From JAMCXS01 sp964459065 (GTDB lineage: Bacteria > Acidobacteriota > Terriglobia > UBA7540), in assembly GCA_964459065.1 (NCBI GenBank), contig CAYWMN010000190.1:1-7412 (forward strand): 7,412 nt of DNA. The letters run 5' to 3'. The notes under the pieces are model-generated. The model saw only the letters and a program-made list of their open reading frames with translations, was not told the origin of the DNA and did no database searches. The position numbers and the translations under genes are program-made. Every line of letters starts with the position of its first letter. Positions within the stretch are counted from its first letter, which is position 1. This document shows, one piece after another, positions 6,923-7,412 of this stretch.

Positions 6923-6970
6923 GGCAGCGGTCCGGAGCCTCTGCCATCGGTACGCACCGCAAGAGCGGTG
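6923..6970. other. Two consecutive hairpins after the terminator
   Basis: The first pairs GGCAGCGG (6923-6930) with CCTCTGCC (6938-6945) with one mismatch around a 7-base loop. The second pairs CACCGC (6955-6960) with GCGGTG (6965-6970) perfectly around AAGA. No coding frame is supported here. They could be part of a structured RNA, but I do not recognise a known riboswitch or small RNA, and the function is open. Confidence 0.35.
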
Positions 6971-7008
6971 TGATTATTCGACCTTTGACTCTGCGCCCGG
7001 TGGAGTAA

Positions 7009-7036
7009 TTGCTCCTTCCGTTTGCATACCTATTAT
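7009..7036 (+). promoter_or_regulatory. Weak promoter-like pair in the right intergenic region
   Basis: TTGCTC at 7009-7014 (4 of 6 to TTGACA) and TATTAT at 7031-7036 (5 of 6 to TATAAT) are 16 bases apart in a locally AT-richer stretch after the terminator. Transcription would begin near 7043 and run into the palindrome cluster. No gene with a convincing start follows inside the window, so it could serve a gene beyond the right edge or be chance. Confidence 0.25.
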
Positions 7037-7244
7037 TTACACCCGCCAGCAGGCGATTGCAAGTGAAATCGGAAGCCTTGGGATTGGCTGCTTAACTGTT
7101 GTTTTTTGTGTTGATTGCGGCGGTGGCCGCGGCACTGTTTTCTGTTTCGCGGGTTCTTCATTTTTTCAGGCCCGGAGGGCCGATACAATTTAGCCCATGG
7201 CGTAAGCCGCGGGTATGCGAGCCCCATAACTTCATAACAATTTT

Positions 7245-7294
7245 CACCCTCTCCTTGGGGAGCCGGTGGCCGCGAATCGCGGCCGGGTGAGGGG
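7245..7294. repeat. Palindromic intergenic repeat of the CCCTCTCC...GGGTGAGGGG type
   Basis: Outer arms CACCC (7245-7249) and GGGTG (7285-7289) enclose a perfect inner hairpin GGCCGCG-AAT-CGCGGCC (7268-7284). A small CTCC/GGAG pair flanks TTGG on the left. From general knowledge, elements beginning CCCTCTCC and ending GGGTGAGGG are scattered in intergenic DNA of many GC-rich bacteria. Copy number in this genome cannot be seen from one window. Confidence 0.55.
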
Positions 7295-7305
7295 TCACTC
7301 TGTAG

Positions 7306-7325
7306 CGGCGGTGTCCCCACCGCCG
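7306..7325. repeat. Perfect 8-bp palindrome with 4-base loop
   Basis: CGGCGGTG (7306-7313) and CACCGCCG (7318-7325) pair perfectly around TCCC, directly preceded by TGTAG. The pattern 'TGTAGCG plus a GC-rich arm pair around TCCC' resembles small dispersed repeats I have seen in acidobacterial and related genomes. No T-tract follows, so it is not a classical terminator. Confidence 0.55.
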
Positions 7326-7329
7326 GATG

Positions 7330-7397
7330 CGTCATTCCGAGTCCGTTCGCCCTTCCCCTTGCGAACGGCCCTGAGCAAAGCGAAGGGGCTTATGACG
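7330..7397. repeat. Nested palindromic repeat (CGTCAT...ATGACG)
   Basis: Outer arms CGTCAT (7330-7335) and ATGACG (7392-7397) are perfect inverted repeats. They enclose a perfect 8-bp hairpin CCGTTCGC (7343-7350) / GCGAACGG (7361-7368). CCCTTC (7350-7355) can alternatively pair with GAAGGG (7382-7387). The words CCTGAGCAAAGCGAAGGG and GTCATTCCGAG resemble a dispersed intergenic repeat type common in several phyla. This is probably a degenerate non-coding repeat, possibly a MITE- or REP-like element. No transposase is in view. Confidence 0.55.
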
Positions 7398-7412
7398 GCT
7401 GGTGACGAGGAA

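Larger units (their letters stand above)
6742..7412. other. 671-base region without a supported gene
   Basis: No frame here has a convincing start, ribosome binding site and protein-like composition. The longer open frames run through hairpins and palindromes. What can be seen is the terminator at 6871-6914, two hairpins at 6923-6970, a weak promoter-like pair at 7009-7036 and the palindrome cluster at 7245-7397. The stretch 7040-7244 shows nothing definite beyond T-rich runs near 7098-7107 and 7162-7167. Confidence 0.65.

Noticed and set aside
6921..7193. 90-codon frame right after the terminator
   Set aside because: It starts with GTG just past the T-tract, passes through both hairpins, and its Cys/Gly-rich composition is not protein-like.
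7099..7290. 63-codon frame with a hydrophobic start (small membrane protein?)
   Set aside because: It has a TTG start without a ribosome binding site, and its 3' half is made of the palindrome at 7245-7289.

Overview
The window reads as a chromosomal segment of a GC-rich bacterium, most likely an acidobacterium or a relative. This rests on general resemblance: the style of the secreted TPR protein, the TonB-like protein end, a kinase-free PASTA protein, and palindromic intergenic repeats. No rRNA or other phylogenetic marker is present, so the assignment is an inference. I see no phage, transposase, CRISPR or recognisable defence gene. Most of the window is ordinary housekeeping sequence.

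Layout. (1) Positions 3-344 (+) hold the C-terminal end of a protein with a TonB-C-like fold. Five bases later comes a secreted protein gene (350-1912, +) split by one in-frame TAA at 1223-1225. Its first part carries a signal peptide and an unrecognised domain, and its second part carries about three TPR repeats. (2) folP (dihydropteroate synthase, folate synthesis) lies at 1950-2969 on the minus strand, convergent with the TPR gene. (3) A membrane-anchored protein with three PASTA domains (2981-3709, +) diverges from folP, with only 11 bases between the annotated starts. (4) hom (homoserine dehydrogenase with a C-terminal ACT domain) lies at 3855-5207 on the minus strand. Its start is well supported by a ribosome binding site and a good sigma-70-type promoter. 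(5) An APC-superfamily amino-acid permease (5356-6741, +) diverges from hom. (6) Positions 6742-7412 contain no gene I can support. They hold a strong intrinsic terminator (6871-6914), two further hairpins, a weak promoter-like pair, and a dense cluster of palindromes at 7245-7397.

The genes do not form one pathway. folP and hom are biosynthetic. The permease shares a promoter region with hom and might be linked to amino-acid supply, but its substrate cannot be read from the sequence. The two points most worth checking are the single stop codon that splits an otherwise intact secreted TPR gene, and the nested palindromes at the right end.
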